Counted from the first letter of the stretch, positions 9,345 to 19,286 are shown. The stretch is 64,000 nt of DNA from JACPNO01 sp963825405 (GCA_963825405.1 CAWGTB010000005.1:744001-808000); one strand, 5' to 3'. Notes: a model not told the origin generated them from the sequence alone. Numbers and translations: made by a program.

Positions 9345-10805
9345 ATGGATCCGCGGCAACAATTCGGCGCACTGCTGACTCGCCGCCATTTTTTCGGACG
9401 GACCGCGTCCGGCATCGGCGGAGCGGCGCTGCTGAGCCTGCTGGGTGAAGACGCGCGGGCGGCGGAGCTGAATCGTGCGGCGCTCGGCGGGCTGCCCGAT
9501 CTGCCTCATTTCGCGCCCAAAGCCAAGCGCGTGATCTATCTGTTCCAATCTGGCGGGCCATCGCAGATGGAGCTGTTCGATTACAAGCCGCGGTTGAACG
9601 ATTTTCAGGGAACCGAGCTGCCGGATTCGATTCGCAAAGGGCAGCGGCTTACCGGTATGTCGTCGACGCAATCGACATTTCCGGTGGTGCCTTCGCGCTT
9701 CAAGTTTGAGCAGCGCGGAACTTCCGGCGCGTGGGTGAGCGAGCTGATGCCGCACACCGCGAAGATTGCGGATCAGTTGACGTTCATCAAATCGATGCAC
9801 ACGGAGGCTATCAATCACGATCCTGCCGTTACGTTTTTGCAGACCGGCTCGCAAATCGCGGGGCGGCCCAGCATCGGCTCCTGGCTGGTGTATGGATTAG
9901 GCAGCGAGACGCGCGAATTGCCGGGTTTCGTTGTCATGATTTCGCCCGGTTCGGGTGGCGGCGGGCAGCCGCTTTACGATCGCCTCTGGGGCAGCGGCTT
10001 TCTGCCGACCAAATTTCAGGGCGTGAAGTTCCGCTCGGTCGGCGATCCGGTTTTGTATCTTTCCAATCCCGCCGGGCTTCGACGCGCGATTTGCGCCGGC
10101 ATTATCTGGATGCGCTGGGCGCGCTCAATCAGATGAAGCTCGATGATTTCGGCGATCCCGAAACGTCGACGCGCATCGCGCAGTACGAAATGGCGTTCCG
10201 CATGCAAAGCTCGGTGCCGGAACTGACGGACCTTTCCAAAGAGCCGGCACATGTTTTCGAAATGTACGGGCCGGACGCGAAAAAGCCGGGGACCTTTGCC
10301 GCCAACTGTTTGCTGGCGCGGCGCCTCGCCGAGCGCGGCGTGCGCTTCATTCAGCTTTTCCATCGCGATTGGGATCATCACGGCAAATTGCCGCAGGAAT
10401 TGCCGAAGCGATGTCTGGAGACCGACCAGCCCGCCGCGGCCCTGGTGCAGGATTTGAAACAGCGCGGCATGCTGGACGATACGCTAGTGGTCTGGGGCGG
10501 GGAATTCGGACGCACCGTGTACTGCCAGGGCCGGCTGACGGCGGAAGAGTACGGGCGCGACCATCATCCGCGCTGCTTCACGGTGTGGATGACGGGCGGC
10601 GGCGTGAAGGGCGGGCCTGAGCATCGGGGAAACCGACGACTACGGTTACAACGTGACGCGCGATCCGGTGCACGTACACGATCTGCAGGCGACTATTCTG
10701 CATTGCCTGGGAATTGATCACACTAAGCTGACGTTCAAGTATCAGGGACGGCACTTCCGGTTGACGGACGTGCATGGGGAAGTCGTGAAGGCGGTACTCA
10801 CTTAA
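9345..10805 (+). CDS. DUF1501 family protein (sulfatase-like fold), two frameshifts
   Basis: About 485 residues. The N-terminus contains a twin-arginine-like segment (TRRHFFGRTASG) followed by an Ala/Gly-rich stretch ending DARA, so export is likely. Family hallmarks: YLFQSGGPSQMELFDYKP, then THNP-like NHDPAVTFLQTGS, HRDWDHHG and VVWGGEFGRT near the C-terminus. The frame shifts near 10082 (one base missing or two extra) and near 10617 (one extra C in GGGCCTGAG); after correction the end reads VHDLQATILHCLGIDHTKLTF and stops at 10803. DUF1501 proteins belong to the alkaline-phosphatase/sulfatase superfamily and are nearly always encoded beside PSD1 proteins, as here. Confidence 0.85.
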
Positions 10806-10808
10806 AAA

Positions 10809-10897
10809 CTTTTCTCGCAGAGGCGCGGAGAACGCAGAGAAACCCTAAGAAAATGTCTTCGTAGTTCTCTGTGTACTCCGCGTCTCCGCGTGAAATT
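10809..10897. repeat. Palindromic intergenic repeat, copy 1 (both arms)
   Basis: The left arm (10809-10841) begins CTTTTCTCGCAGAGGCGC and ends ACGCAGAGAA; the right arm (10865-10895) is its imperfect reverse complement. The arms could form a stem of about 28 base pairs with a few mismatches and a 23-base loop. The element fills the gap between the convergent DUF1501 and mscL genes and could act as a bidirectional terminator. Related copies lie at 21305-21382 and 38502-38534. Confidence 0.8.
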
Positions 10898-10906
10898 TTT
10901 GGTTGT

Positions 10907-11341
10907 TTACGCTAGCGACGATGTACACTGCGGGCATCGCGTCGCCTTCACTGCGATCGCGCTTACACAATACGGGCATTCTTTCGTCGCCGGTGGGGCT
11001 GCCGCGGGTGCTGGTTTCTTCATGCGATTCACCTGTTTCACCAGGAGGAAAACCGCAAATGCCACAATCAGAAAATTAATCACCGTGTTCAGGAACTGGC
11101 CGTAGGCCAACACCGGGGCTGCTGCAGCCTTCGCCTCTGCCAGGCTCTTGTAGGTTCCGTGATTCAGGGCGATGAAGAAATCCTTGAAATCGACGCCGCC
11201 CAGCAGCAAGCCGATCGGAGGCATCAGGATATCGTTGATGAACGAAGTCACGATAGTTCCAAAGGCGGCACCGATGATGACGCCAATGGCCAAATCCACC
11301 ACGTTGCCGCGCATCGCGAATTCCTTGAAATCTTTCAACAT
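10907..11341 (-). CDS. mscL: Large-conductance mechanosensitive channel MscL
   Basis: 144 residues, the usual MscL length. The N-terminal amphipathic helix MLKDFKEFAMRGNVVDLAIG and pore-lining TM1 with the conserved Gly/Ala/Asn pattern are clear, TM2 spans about residues 85-105, and the periplasmic loop lies between. The channel opens on membrane tension and releases solutes during osmotic downshock. The C-terminal bundle is replaced by an Ala/Pro linker and a two-CxxC zinc-ribbon-like tail (CPYC and CPQC), seen in some MscL proteins. A GGAGG ribosome-binding site precedes the ATG. It lies 36 bases after the LssY_C gene on the same strand. Confidence 0.95.
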   Translation of the reverse strand: MLKDFKEFAMRGNVVDLAIGVIIGAAFGTIVTSFINDILMPPIGLLLGGVDFKDFFIALNHGTYKSLAEAKAAAAPVLAYGQFLNTVINFLIVAFAVFLLVKQVNRMKKPAPAAAPPATKECPYCVSAIAVKATRCPQCTSSLA

Positions 11342-11377
11342 GCGCTTTTCCTCCTTCTCTTCAGGCGAGCAATGATA

Positions 11378-13353
11378 TCACAGCAACCCGTTCAGATCCT
11401 GAGTCACCAGGCGGACTAAGGCTTCCAGCAGCGCCGTGCGCGGGTAGTGATTCTTGTCGGCGAACGAGCGTAGCGATTCGTTCGAGGTTTCGAACGGAAG
11501 CGCTACAGCGAAATGGTCGGCCAGAGCGTCGCCGAGGTAGCTGGAACCCGGGACGATCGCATCCTGCCGGGCGATCTGGCTGTCCTGCTTTTCGGTAACG
11601 GCCGCGAGCAGCAGCCATGCATTCAGCAACATTTTCGACGTATGGGCGCGATCGGCTACGGCGGGAATCGAGTAAGTCGGGACGAACGGATCCGGGTAAC
11701 TCGCCAGGAACGCGCGCCGCGTACTTTGGCTCAAGCTCTTGAGAGCCTGGGTCAGATCGCCCTGGCAATTGGGCAAACTGTATTGGCTGATCCAGCGGTC
11801 GGCAATTGCGGGGATGCTGTCGGCAATGGGGGAACCGCCGCCGGCGCCTGCCACGGCGATGAACGCCGCTACAGCCGCCGCACACGCCGGGCTCGCGCGC
11901 CAGCGCCACCTGTAGATCGGGAACGCCTTTGCTGTAGCCCAGCACGATGTACTTGCGCGAATCCGTTTTCATTTTGTCGCGCAGGTAGGCGGCGATCTTG
12001 CGGGCGTTGTCTTCGCAACTGTCATCGGGCAGAGTGAGCAGTTCCACGGTCAGGCCGTATTTCTCGCGCAGATAAGCCTGGCCTTCCTTGTAGGCCGGCG
12101 CGCTGTGGAAGCAGCTATTCATCAGGCCGGGAACCAGAAGCACGCGGTACTGATTCGAAATCGGCCCGAGCGCAACGCGGTTTGCCGATGCGGACGTGAT
12201 GTACTGCGCGCAGTCTCCCCACGTGCCGCCATCGGGATTCTCAGCCGGCGAGCACGGAGCAAAACAGATCGCCAAACGCGGCGCTCTTGTCGCGCGAGTC
12301 CGGGTTCAGCACGATCACCAGCACGCGGCCATCGGAGGTGAACTCTTCGCCATGCGCGGTCCTGGCGTTGGTAAGCGGATGAGCCGGCGTCAGGTAGGAG
12401 AGCTTCGCCACTTCTCCGGTATCTTTCAGAGACTGGGCGATGAATTCGCGTTCCTTGTCGGTATCGGGATCGATTTTGTGGGTGAGCTTGCCATTGCGCT
12501 GATCGCGGTCGAAACCGGTGTCATGGGTTCCGGCGCCTACCCACAATGTCTCTCCGCCCACAGTGAACGGGGCTTTCCAGATGCGGAAGTGATGACGCGT
12601 GGCGACGACGGTCAATGGATCGGCGTGCGCATAGCCGTAATCCTGCGCGCGGCCGAACAGCATCAGCTCGCTCATCGGCATCTGCACGTAGGATTGGCGC
12701 GAGAGCGTGGTGAGCAAGCCCTCGATCACCGCGTCCCGCTTGGAGCGGTTGACGGCTACCCAGCCGGCTTGCTGCAGGGAGCGCTGCATGTTGGCCTCGC
12801 TGCCGAGGATCAGGAAATTGACGCGGTCGCCAGGATCGCCTTGCGGATCGGTGACGCGAACGGGTAGGCGGTCCAGCGATTCCTGCGTCATCCGGGGCAG
12901 GCGGGATTCGTCCACCGGCGCCGGCGGAGCTCCGGCTGTGATTTCGATTTTGACGTGATAGCTTCCGTCGGGCTGATCGTTGGCCGTCTGGTTGATGCCA
13001 AGAAAAAGCCTCCCTTGCGACGCGACGCGGTTTTCGCGGGAAGGGCCGATTAGGAATGGCTGGGCGGCGGCGTCGCTGCCGACCCGGCCGAGCAGCGCGC
13101 CGCGTCCGGCATCGTTCAGAGGGAGAATGCGCAGCAGATCCTTCCAGCCGCGGGCCAGGCCTTCCGGGCCATTGGATTTCGATTGCGGATACTGCAGGGT
13201 TCCGGTCGCGGAAATGCGCAGCATGTCGCCGGGATGAAGGTCCATGCCGGTGTCCAGCCATTGCTTGCTGCCGTTGAGTTCAAACTCCTGCGAACGGGGC
13301 TTTTGGGCCGGCAGTAGAGAGGCGGCCACCAGCAGAATGATAAGTCTTCGCAA
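11378..13353 (-). CDS. Secreted lectin-like + LssY_C + alpha/beta-hydrolase-like protein, two frameshifts
   Basis: Reads from a TTG start at 13353, preceded by GAGGG, with signal peptide MRRLIILLVAASLLPAQ. Residues 25-150 resemble the PA-I/galactophilic-lectin fold (WLDTGMDLHPGDMLRISATG, LGRVGSD). Residues about 165-365 match the LssY C-terminal domain (FLILGSEANMQRSLQQAGW, then VGAGTHDTGFDRD). The frame breaks near 12251; removing one base continues as AENPDGGTWGDCAQYITSA into an esterase-like segment (LLVPGLMNSC, then the nucleophile-elbow pattern GYSKG). A second one-base break lies near 11883. The alternative is two coupled genes meeting at 12241. LssY_C function is not known. Downstream of, and probably co-transcribed with, the YVTN propeller gene. 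Confidence 0.65.
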
Positions 13354-13373
13354 ATCGTACCCTCAAAACCAGA

Positions 13374-14493
13374 TCAGCGGAATACGCCGGTGTGTCCGAG
13401 CGAGTAGCGGCCCGGCTGCGGATAGACACAGAGGCCATGCGGGCCCTTGCCGACTTTGATGCGGCCCACTAGCTGTCCGTTGCCGGTATCGATGGCATAA
13501 ACTTCCCTGCTGTAGCGGCCGGCCAGCCACAGCACCTTGCCGTCGGCGGAAACGCCACCCATGTCGGGGCTGGCCCTACCGGGCAATTGCCACTTCTTGA
13601 CGACTTTGCGCGTGGCGAAATCGATCAGCGAGATGCTGCCTTCGCCACGATTGGATACATAGAGTACCTGGGAATCGCGACTGACGTACAGCCCGTGCGC
13701 GCCCCGCCCGGTGGGCACGGTCCCGATCATCTCGAAGCGCTCGCCATCGATCAGATGAACGCCGTTGGCCATCATGTCGGCCACGTAAAATACTTTGCCG
13801 TCCGGAGAGAGCTTCACATCCTGCGGCATGCTGCCCGCGGGGAGCGCGATTTTCCCGATGAGCTCGCGCTTGGCAACGTCCACTTTGAGCAGTTCGCCCG
13901 AGAATTCGCAGCTGGCGATGAGGTAGCGGCCGTCGGCCGAAAAATCCATATGATCTACACCCCGGCACGGGACTGGCAGCGAGTGTTCGAGCTTCATGGT
14001 CTGCGGGTCGCGGAAATCCAGGCGGCGCAAGCGTTCGGCGACCACGATCGCGTACTTGCCGTCCGGCGTGTAGTACATGTTGTAGGGGTCGTTCGACCGA
14101 GACTGTCTTCCCCTTCTTGCCGGTGGCGGGATCGATTTCAGTAAGACTGTTGCCCTGATCGTTGAGAACCCAGAGCTTGGTCAGGTCATAGGAGGGAGTG
14201 ACATGCTGCGGTTGACGGCCTACCGCGAAATGGTTAATGACTTTAAGCGTCAGTGGGTCAATGACATCCACTGAATTACTACCGCTGTTTGGAACGTAAA
14301 TGAGCGCTCGGAAACCGCTCACTTTGGGGCTCAATTTGCCCACACGGTCTTCGGAATATATATCCTTCGGCTCTACGACCGGAGGCATTCCCGGCAGAAT
14401 ATCTACTTCTGTAGAGCATGTGCCGACGGCGGATACCTGGTTCAGCAGCAGGACGCCGAGGCACACGGACAACGCGAATCTGGTGACTTTCAT
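13374..14493 (-). CDS. YVTN-family beta-propeller protein, one frameshift
   Basis: Secreted seven-bladed propeller of about 372 residues starting at the ATG at 14493 with a signal peptide (MKVTRFALSVCLGVLLLNQVSA). Repeats of about 42 residues carry the YVPNSGSNSVDVID, LYVSNRGEGSISLID and SPDGKVFYVAD patterns typical of YVTN and lactonase-like propellers. The frame breaks near 14090 in GTCGAACGACC; deleting one A restores VDDPYNMYYTPDGKY. Such proteins bind ligands or act as lactonases; no catalytic residues can be assigned. The LssY_C gene begins 20 bases after its stop. Confidence 0.75.
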
Positions 14494-14691
14494 GAGAGAG
14501 GAGGAGAATGATACCATCTCGCCCCGGAGCGCCGCCACAGATTTCCAGCCTAGAAGCCATTCTGCCGCGGCCAAGTGTATTCTCTGTGGTTCGCCGGCGC
14601 ATTAGGAGAAAGCCGGAACTGCCCAAGCATTTGCCTCAGAACTAGGGTAGGATAGTACCCTGTCACTTAAACAAGGCCGTAGTAGGTCCGT

Positions 14692-14724
14692 GCCCAAGTC
14701 TTCATGATTGGGCCGACTTGGGAG
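14692..14724 (+). promoter_or_regulatory. Hairpin that covers the ribosome-binding site of the 14733 gene
   Basis: CCCAAGTC at 14693-14700 pairs perfectly with GACTTGGG at 14715-14722. The 3' arm contains most of the TTGGGAG Shine-Dalgarno sequence, which sits 8 bases before the ATG at 14733. A competing smaller stem, GCCCAA (14692-14697) with TTGGGC (14708-14713), would leave that site free. The two folds exclude each other, which is the layout of a translational switch. No ligand class is recognised. Confidence 0.5.
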
Positions 14725-14732
14725 CTATTCGG

Positions 14733-15341
14733 ATGAATGCTGTACGTGTTTTGAGTTTGTGGGCTACGCTTTCTATTCCTTTTGTCTTTTCGGCTCAGCC
14801 AAAAACTATAGAAATAGTAAAAAATACCGATCCACGCCTAGAAGCTTTGAACAACTTCTTTCTCAGCGCCCACAGCCCATTGGCATCACTGTCAGCGGAC
14901 TTTGTTCTGGCGGCGGATCAAAATGGACTGGACTGGCGTCTGCTGCCAGGCATCGCCATGGTTGAGTCTAGCGGCGGGATTCACTACAAAAATAGAAATA
15001 TTTTCGGATGGGACTCCGGGCACACCGAATTCCAGTCGATTCGCAGCAGCATCCATTATGTGGCGTCGCGGCTCTCGCGATCCCGACTCTATGCCGGCAA
15101 AGATGTGGCCGCCATCCTGCGGACCTATAACCCGGTTCAGCCCGAGTATCCCCTGCGTGTGTTGGGATTCATGCGACGCTTGCCGGCCGACCGGCTCCTC
15201 TTTGCCGGTATGCCTTCCAGCAACCCGATCATCCACAAAGCTGGTTATAGCCCTGCATACCACGGCAACTGGAGCGCTGGGCCGGCCGCGGTTCCGAGCC
15301 GCCGCGTGATTCTAGCCGGAGCACCGGCCTCGCGCTCTTAG
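14733..15341 (+). CDS. Secreted peptidoglycan-hydrolase-like protein (lysozyme/glucosaminidase fold)
   Basis: 202 residues from the ATG at 14733. Residues 1-21 form a signal peptide (MNAVRVLSLWATLSIPFVFSAQ). The segment DWRLLPGIAMVESSGG near residue 65 resembles the catalytic-glutamate helix of lysozyme-like transglycosylases (glutamate followed by Ser-Ser-Gly), and NIFGWDSG, then IHYVASRL, follow as in the glucosaminidase/SLT fold. The C-terminal 40 residues are Pro/Ala-rich and low complexity. It probably cleaves cell-wall glycan strands in the periplasm. The upstream hairpin suggests translational control. Start chosen for the SD spacing; a TTG at 14718 is in frame but lies inside the SD. 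Confidence 0.7.
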   Translation: MNAVRVLSLWATLSIPFVFSAQPKTIEIVKNTDPRLEALNNFFLSAHSPLASLSADFVLAADQNGLDWRLLPGIAMVESSGGIHYKNRNIFGWDSGHTEFQSIRSSIHYVASRLSRSRLYAGKDVAAILRTYNPVQPEYPLRVLGFMRRLPADRLLFAGMPSSNPIIHKAGYSPAYHGNWSAGPAAVPSRRVILAGAPASRS

Positions 15342-15342
15342 C

Positions 15343-16153
15343 TCAGCCGGCGATTCCAAGGAACCCAGAGGCTTCGCGCATGCGCGCTGCGCTGCGTGGT
15401 AGCGCCTCTACCGGCGTTGGATAACCGTACAGATCGAGCGTCATCGTGCCGTCGTAGTGGATTTCTCGGAACGCCGCCAGCATCGCGTCGATGTCCATGG
15501 TCCCCTCGCGGGGAGGGAAGTGCAGCTCGGAAATTTTCCCGTCCGTATCGGAGAAATGGATATGGCGGATCCTGATGACCGAGCGCGTGAATGGCCGCGA
15601 CGTAGTCCTTGGATCGGCCCACGCCGTAATGGCAGAAATCGAATGTGACGCCGAAGTCCGCAGGATCGAATGCATCGCAGAGCCGAGTGAGAAAGCGATC
15701 GCTCATGCCCACTGTGAACGGATGGGGCTCGACCAGCACGCGCACACCACGCGGCTTCGTCTCAGCGAGAAATTGCTGAAAAAGTTCGATAAGGCGCGGC
15801 AAAAGATCGGAAAGCCAGTGGGCCTCGGTGGTTCCTTTGGGGGCGGCGCCTTCCCAGATGAGCAGATCTTTCGTGCCGAGCGCCAGGGCCGTTTCCAGAT
15901 CAGCGCGCAATCCGGCGAGTGTCCCTTCGGGATCGGTGAAGGGCTGGAAATATTCTTCCCCTACAGCATTGAAGCCGCCCATGGCGATGCCGAGCGATTG
16001 CGCATGCTTCACGACTAGGCGGCGCAGTTCAGTGGTCCGGGCGCGCCGCAGATGATTTTTCCAGAGTTCGACGCTCGTGAAACCGGCGCTGCGAAAGGTT
16101 GCCAACGCTACTTCCACCGGATAGTCTTCGAGCGTGATGGTGCTGCCTCTCAT
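15343..16153 (-). CDS. Sugar phosphate isomerase/epimerase (TIM-barrel, AP-endonuclease 2 fold), one frameshift
   Basis: About 270 residues of the PF01261 family. Visible barrel motifs include GFTSVELWKNH near the start, VLVEPHPF (metal-binding glutamate), FGVTFDFCHYG (metal-binding Asp/His) and RHIHFSDTDGK. The frame breaks near 15572; deleting one G of CAGGATCC restores GHQIRHIHFSDTDG and the protein ends at 15343. Members isomerise or epimerise sugars, inositols or hydroxypyruvate with a divalent metal. It overlaps the Ldh-family gene by 4 bases, so it is the third gene of a coupled operon. Confidence 0.8.
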
Positions 16154-17187
16154 ATCTCGATTCCCACTGAAGCCGCCGCGTGGCGGATTTGCTCCCAGGT
16201 ATTGTCGTCCAGCGGAATGCCATTCTTGCGGCGTTCTTCTACTCGCTTGGCTTCGGGTTCGCCGGGCAGCAGCACTTCGCTCGATCCCGGGGCGGGCGGC
16301 GAGGACTTCACATACTCGCGCAGCTCGTGCATCAACCCGTCAAACTGCTCGGGCGGCAGGAAGGCTCCGGGGTCGATCGCGATAAATGCCAAGCCGTTGC
16401 CGGCCTGGTCCTTCACAGTCGGCGAGCCGCCCAGCAGGCCGCTCAGGATTTCGACCAGCAGGGAGAGCGCGAATCCGCGATAGCCGCGCGCGCCGCCAAA
16501 CGGCAGAATAGAGCCTTTGGGAGGGCCGTAGAAATCGGCTGCGCTGGTGCTGGGCTGACCTTTGGCATCCAGGATCCAACCGGCGGGGAGGGGCTTGTTC
16601 AAATTGCGATAGAGCCGCAGAGCGCCTTCCGTGGTTTCGGCGGTGGCAAAATCCGCCAGAATCGGAAAGCCGCCGCTGCTTGGAATCGCGAACGAAATCG
16701 GATTGGTCGCCAGACGCGCCTGCGTGCCGCCCCAAGGCAAAACGAAATGGCCTTGCGGCGGAGAATTGCAGAACGCCAGCGCCAGAAAACCGGCTTCGGC
16801 GGCCTGCTGCGTATACGCGCCGAGCCTGCCGGCGTGATTGGATCGATGCGTCACCACCATGGCAATGCCGCCGGATTTAGCCTTCGCGATGGCGATCTCC
16901 ATGGCGCGCAGGCCTGCTACCTGGCCAAAGTTCCAGCCGCCATCGACGACCGCAGTGGTTGCCGTTTCGCGTTCCATGCGGACTGGCGCTCCAGGAATAA
17001 TCGCGCCGCGCTTGGCGTCGCCGACGTACTGCGGAATGCGAATCACTCCGTGGGTGTCGTAGCCCATCACGCTGGCGGTGACCAGGTGCCCGGCTACCGC
17101 CGCCGCTTCCGCCGGTGGCGCGCCGGTGGCTTGGAATATTGCGGTAGTGGTTGCGAGCAGTTGCTCTTCGGTAAAAACGTGCGCCAC
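16150..17187 (-). CDS. Ldh family (malate/L-lactate dehydrogenase type 2) NAD(P)H oxidoreductase
   Basis: 345 residues, the normal length for PF02615 enzymes (malate, ureidoglycolate, 2,3-diketogulonate and delta-1-piperideine-2-carboxylate reductases). Motifs seen: MGYDTHGVIRIPQY near residue 41 with the catalytic histidine, THRSNHAGRLGAYT near 113, NPISFAIPS near 161 and GGARGYRGFALSLLVEIL near 228. The start codon overlaps the aldolase stop by one base and the end overlaps the isomerase by four. The cluster suggests catabolism of a 2-keto sugar acid; the substrate is not visible. Confidence 0.85.
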   Translation of the reverse strand: MAHVFTEEQLLATTTAIFQATGAPPAEAAAVAGHLVTASVMGYDTHGVIRIPQYVGDAKRGAIIPGAPVRMERETATTAVVDGGWNFGQVAGLRAMEIAIAKAKSGGIAMVVTHRSNHAGRLGAYTQQAAEAGFLALAFCNSPPQGHFVLPWGGTQARLATNPISFAIPSSGGFPILADFATAETTEGALRLYRNLNKPLPAGWILDAKGQPSTSAADFYGPPKGSILPFGGARGYRGFALSLLVEILSGLLGGSPTVKDQAGNGLAFIAIDPGAFLPPEQFDGLMHELREYVKSSPPAPGSSEVLLPGEPEAKRVEERRKNGIPLDDNTWEQIRHAAASVGIEI

Positions 17188-17957
17188 TATTCCGCCTTAG
17201 CTGCCGCGAGACCCTGGCGGTAGCCGTCAAACAGCACGCCCACGTCGCTCGAGTAGAGCAGGAAGCGCATGCCGCGGCGCCGGCATTCATGCAACAATCC
17301 GATGTCAGGAGTCTGGACGCCGGCCGCGATACCGGCGGCATTGGTTGCGGCGATGACGCGGTCGATAGCCTTCCAAAAATCGGGATGCTTGAACTGCTCG
17401 CCGATGCCCATGGAAATACTCAGATCATACGGGCCGACGAACAGCACGTCCAGACCGGGCGTGCGGGCGATTTCCTCCACGCTGGCAATGGCTTCGGTGC
17501 TTTCCATCTGCAGGATGGCCAGGGTTTCCGAATTGGAAGTAGCGAGCTCGTCGGCGAGGCTCGCTGGCTTGTAGTCGTTAATGATTCCGCGCATGCCGAA
17601 ACCGCGCCGGCCGGCGGGTGTGTACTTCATCATCTCGACCGCAGCGCGCGCTTCAGCGGGCGAATTGACGCGAGGCACCACGATGCCCATGGCGCCGCAA
17701 TCGAGGGCGCGGGTGATCAGGAACGGCACATTCTGGGTGACGCGTACCATGGGGACGATTCCCGCGCCGCGCGCCGCCCGGCAAATACTTTGGATCTCGC
17801 GATAGTCGGTGATGGTGTGCTCGGTATCGACAAAAAATAGATCGAACCCCGCCGCGGCCAGCATCACTGCGAATTCACCGTCCAGACATTCCACCAGTGA
17901 CGTGCCGTAAACGCACTTTCCTGCTTTAAGATCAGCTTTCGCTTTATTGGTTTTCAT
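17187..17957 (-). CDS. HpcH/HpaI family aldolase
   Basis: 256 residues of PF03328, metal-dependent class II aldolases that split 2-keto-3-deoxy acids into pyruvate and an aldehyde (HpaI, GarL, RhmA). Family signatures include GFDLFFVDTEHT near residue 38, VPMVRVTQN near 68, IVVPRVNSPAEAR near 93 and LQMESTEAIASVEEIA near 148 with GLDVLFVGPYDLS near 168. First gene of a three-gene operon with the Ldh oxidoreductase and the isomerase, consistent with sugar-acid breakdown. The divergent gene at 18054 shares the 96-base upstream region. Confidence 0.85.
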   Translation of the reverse strand: MKTNKAKADLKAGKCVYGTSLVECLDGEFAVMLAAAGFDLFFVDTEHTITDYREIQSICRAARGAGIVPMVRVTQNVPFLITRALDCGAMGIVVPRVNSPAEARAAVEMMKYTPAGRRGFGMRGIINDYKPASLADELATSNSETLAILQMESTEAIASVEEIARTPGLDVLFVGPYDLSISMGIGEQFKHPDFWKAIDRVIAATNAAGIAAGVQTPDIGLLHECRRRGMRFLLYSSDVGVLFDGYRQGLAAAKAE

Positions 17958-18053
17958 GTCTCATGCGCTGCCTGATGGTGCGAGGCAGGACGATTTTGGA
18001 TTTTATCAGATGTTTACCCATTGGCCCTAGTCAAGCGATAAACTGGACACACT

Positions 18054-19031
18054 ATGAAGAATTTTCGCTTGCTTTCCATGGGCACCCTGCTGTGTCTGGC
18101 TGCGAGCCAGGTCCCTTCGGCGACGCATCCCACGCTGACCAAGGGCGATGTCGATAAGATGTTCACCACGCTTTCCAATTGGGGGCGATGGGGCAAGGAC
18201 GATCAGCTGGGCGCGCTGAACCTGATCACCCCAGAGAAGCGAAAGGCCGCCGCGAAACTGGTAAAGGAGGGCGTGTCGGTGTCTCTCGCGCACAACGTCA
18301 TCAAAGAGCGCTCTGACGATTCGCCTGCCTTCGAGCAGAAAATGATCTCCGGGTTCAAGGAAGGCTCGGGCGGGGCGATGGACGCCTACTCGGTCCAGTA
18401 TCACGGTTTTAATCAGACCCATCTCGATGCTCTCTGCCACGTCTTTTACAATGGCAAGCTGTACAACGACGTCTCGCCGAAGGAGATCACTGAGCAGGGC
18501 GCTGGAAAACTTTCTGTGATCAATATCAAGAACGGGATCTTCACGCGCGCCGTGCTGATGGATATTCCCCGCCTGCTGGGCACGCGGTATCTGGCGGGAG
18601 CCAAGGCCATCTACGCGGAAGACCTGGAAGCGTGGGAGAAGAAAGCCGGCGTGAAAGTGGGCAGCGGCGACGTCATCCTGATTTACACCGGACGCTGGGC
18701 GCGTCGCGCGGCCGAGGGGCAATGGAAAATCATGCAGGGCTCGGCTGGCTTGCACGTCTCCGTCATGCCGTGGCTCAAGCAGCGCGACATCGCGATTCTC
18801 GGCAGCGATCTTTCCGCCGATGTGCTGCCATCGGGAGTGGAAGGCGTGGCACTGCCTGTCCATGCCATCTCGATCGCCTCGATGGGCACGCCGATTCTCG
18901 ACAATTTGGATCTGGAAGCCGTGAGCGAAGCCTGCGCGTCACGCAAGCGATGGGAATTTCTGCTGACCGCGTCGCCTCTGGCGGTGGATGGTGGAACCGG
19001 ATCGCCCATCAATCCCGAAGCAATTTTTTAA
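18054..19031 (+). CDS. Secreted cyclase family protein (kynurenine-formamidase-like)
   Basis: 325 residues, PF04199. A signal peptide (residues 1-22, ending VPSA) is followed by NWGRWGKDDQLGALNLITPEKR, typical of the secreted long form. The metal-binding motif HxDxxxH reads HLDALCH near residue 124, and a second block GDVILIYTGRW lies near 205. Members hydrolyse amides or lactones with Zn or Mn. Divergent from the aldolase operon. No frameshift. Confidence 0.85.
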   Translation: MKNFRLLSMGTLLCLAASQVPSATHPTLTKGDVDKMFTTLSNWGRWGKDDQLGALNLITPEKRKAAAKLVKEGVSVSLAHNVIKERSDDSPAFEQKMISGFKEGSGGAMDAYSVQYHGFNQTHLDALCHVFYNGKLYNDVSPKEITEQGAGKLSVINIKNGIFTRAVLMDIPRLLGTRYLAGAKAIYAEDLEAWEKKAGVKVGSGDVILIYTGRWARRAAEGQWKIMQGSAGLHVSVMPWLKQRDIAILGSDLSADVLPSGVEGVALPVHAISIASMGTPILDNLDLEAVSEACASRKRWEFLLTASPLAVDGGTGSPINPEAIF

Positions 19032-19286
19032 GAGGGTTGATGGCGACGGATCGCCAGAACCCCTGGCACGATCCGTCGCCACCCTGCCGGGGTCACAATC
19101 TAGATTGCTGACCTGCACCGGCGAGCCTGGAGTTACGTTGATTGCGCCGCTCCTGGCCGGATAGTCGTCATTTTTGCCTGAACCGTACGGTGAAATCCAG
19201 ACCTTCTATAGTTAGCCCCGAAGCACTCTCCGGTTTGCCTATCCTCGTTAACCCCGCACGCGACCGGCATCAGAGGAGTATGCGGT

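Noticed and set aside
8451..9854. 467-codon minus-strand frame across the PSD1/DUF1501 junction
   Set aside because: It overlaps two conserved plus-strand genes with clear family motifs, and its Arg/Gln-rich translation matches nothing.
14641..14691. Possible c-di-GMP or c-di-AMP riboswitch upstream of the cell-wall hydrolase gene
   Set aside because: I looked for the GEMM and ydaO core sequences and did not find them; only the simple competing hairpins are supported.
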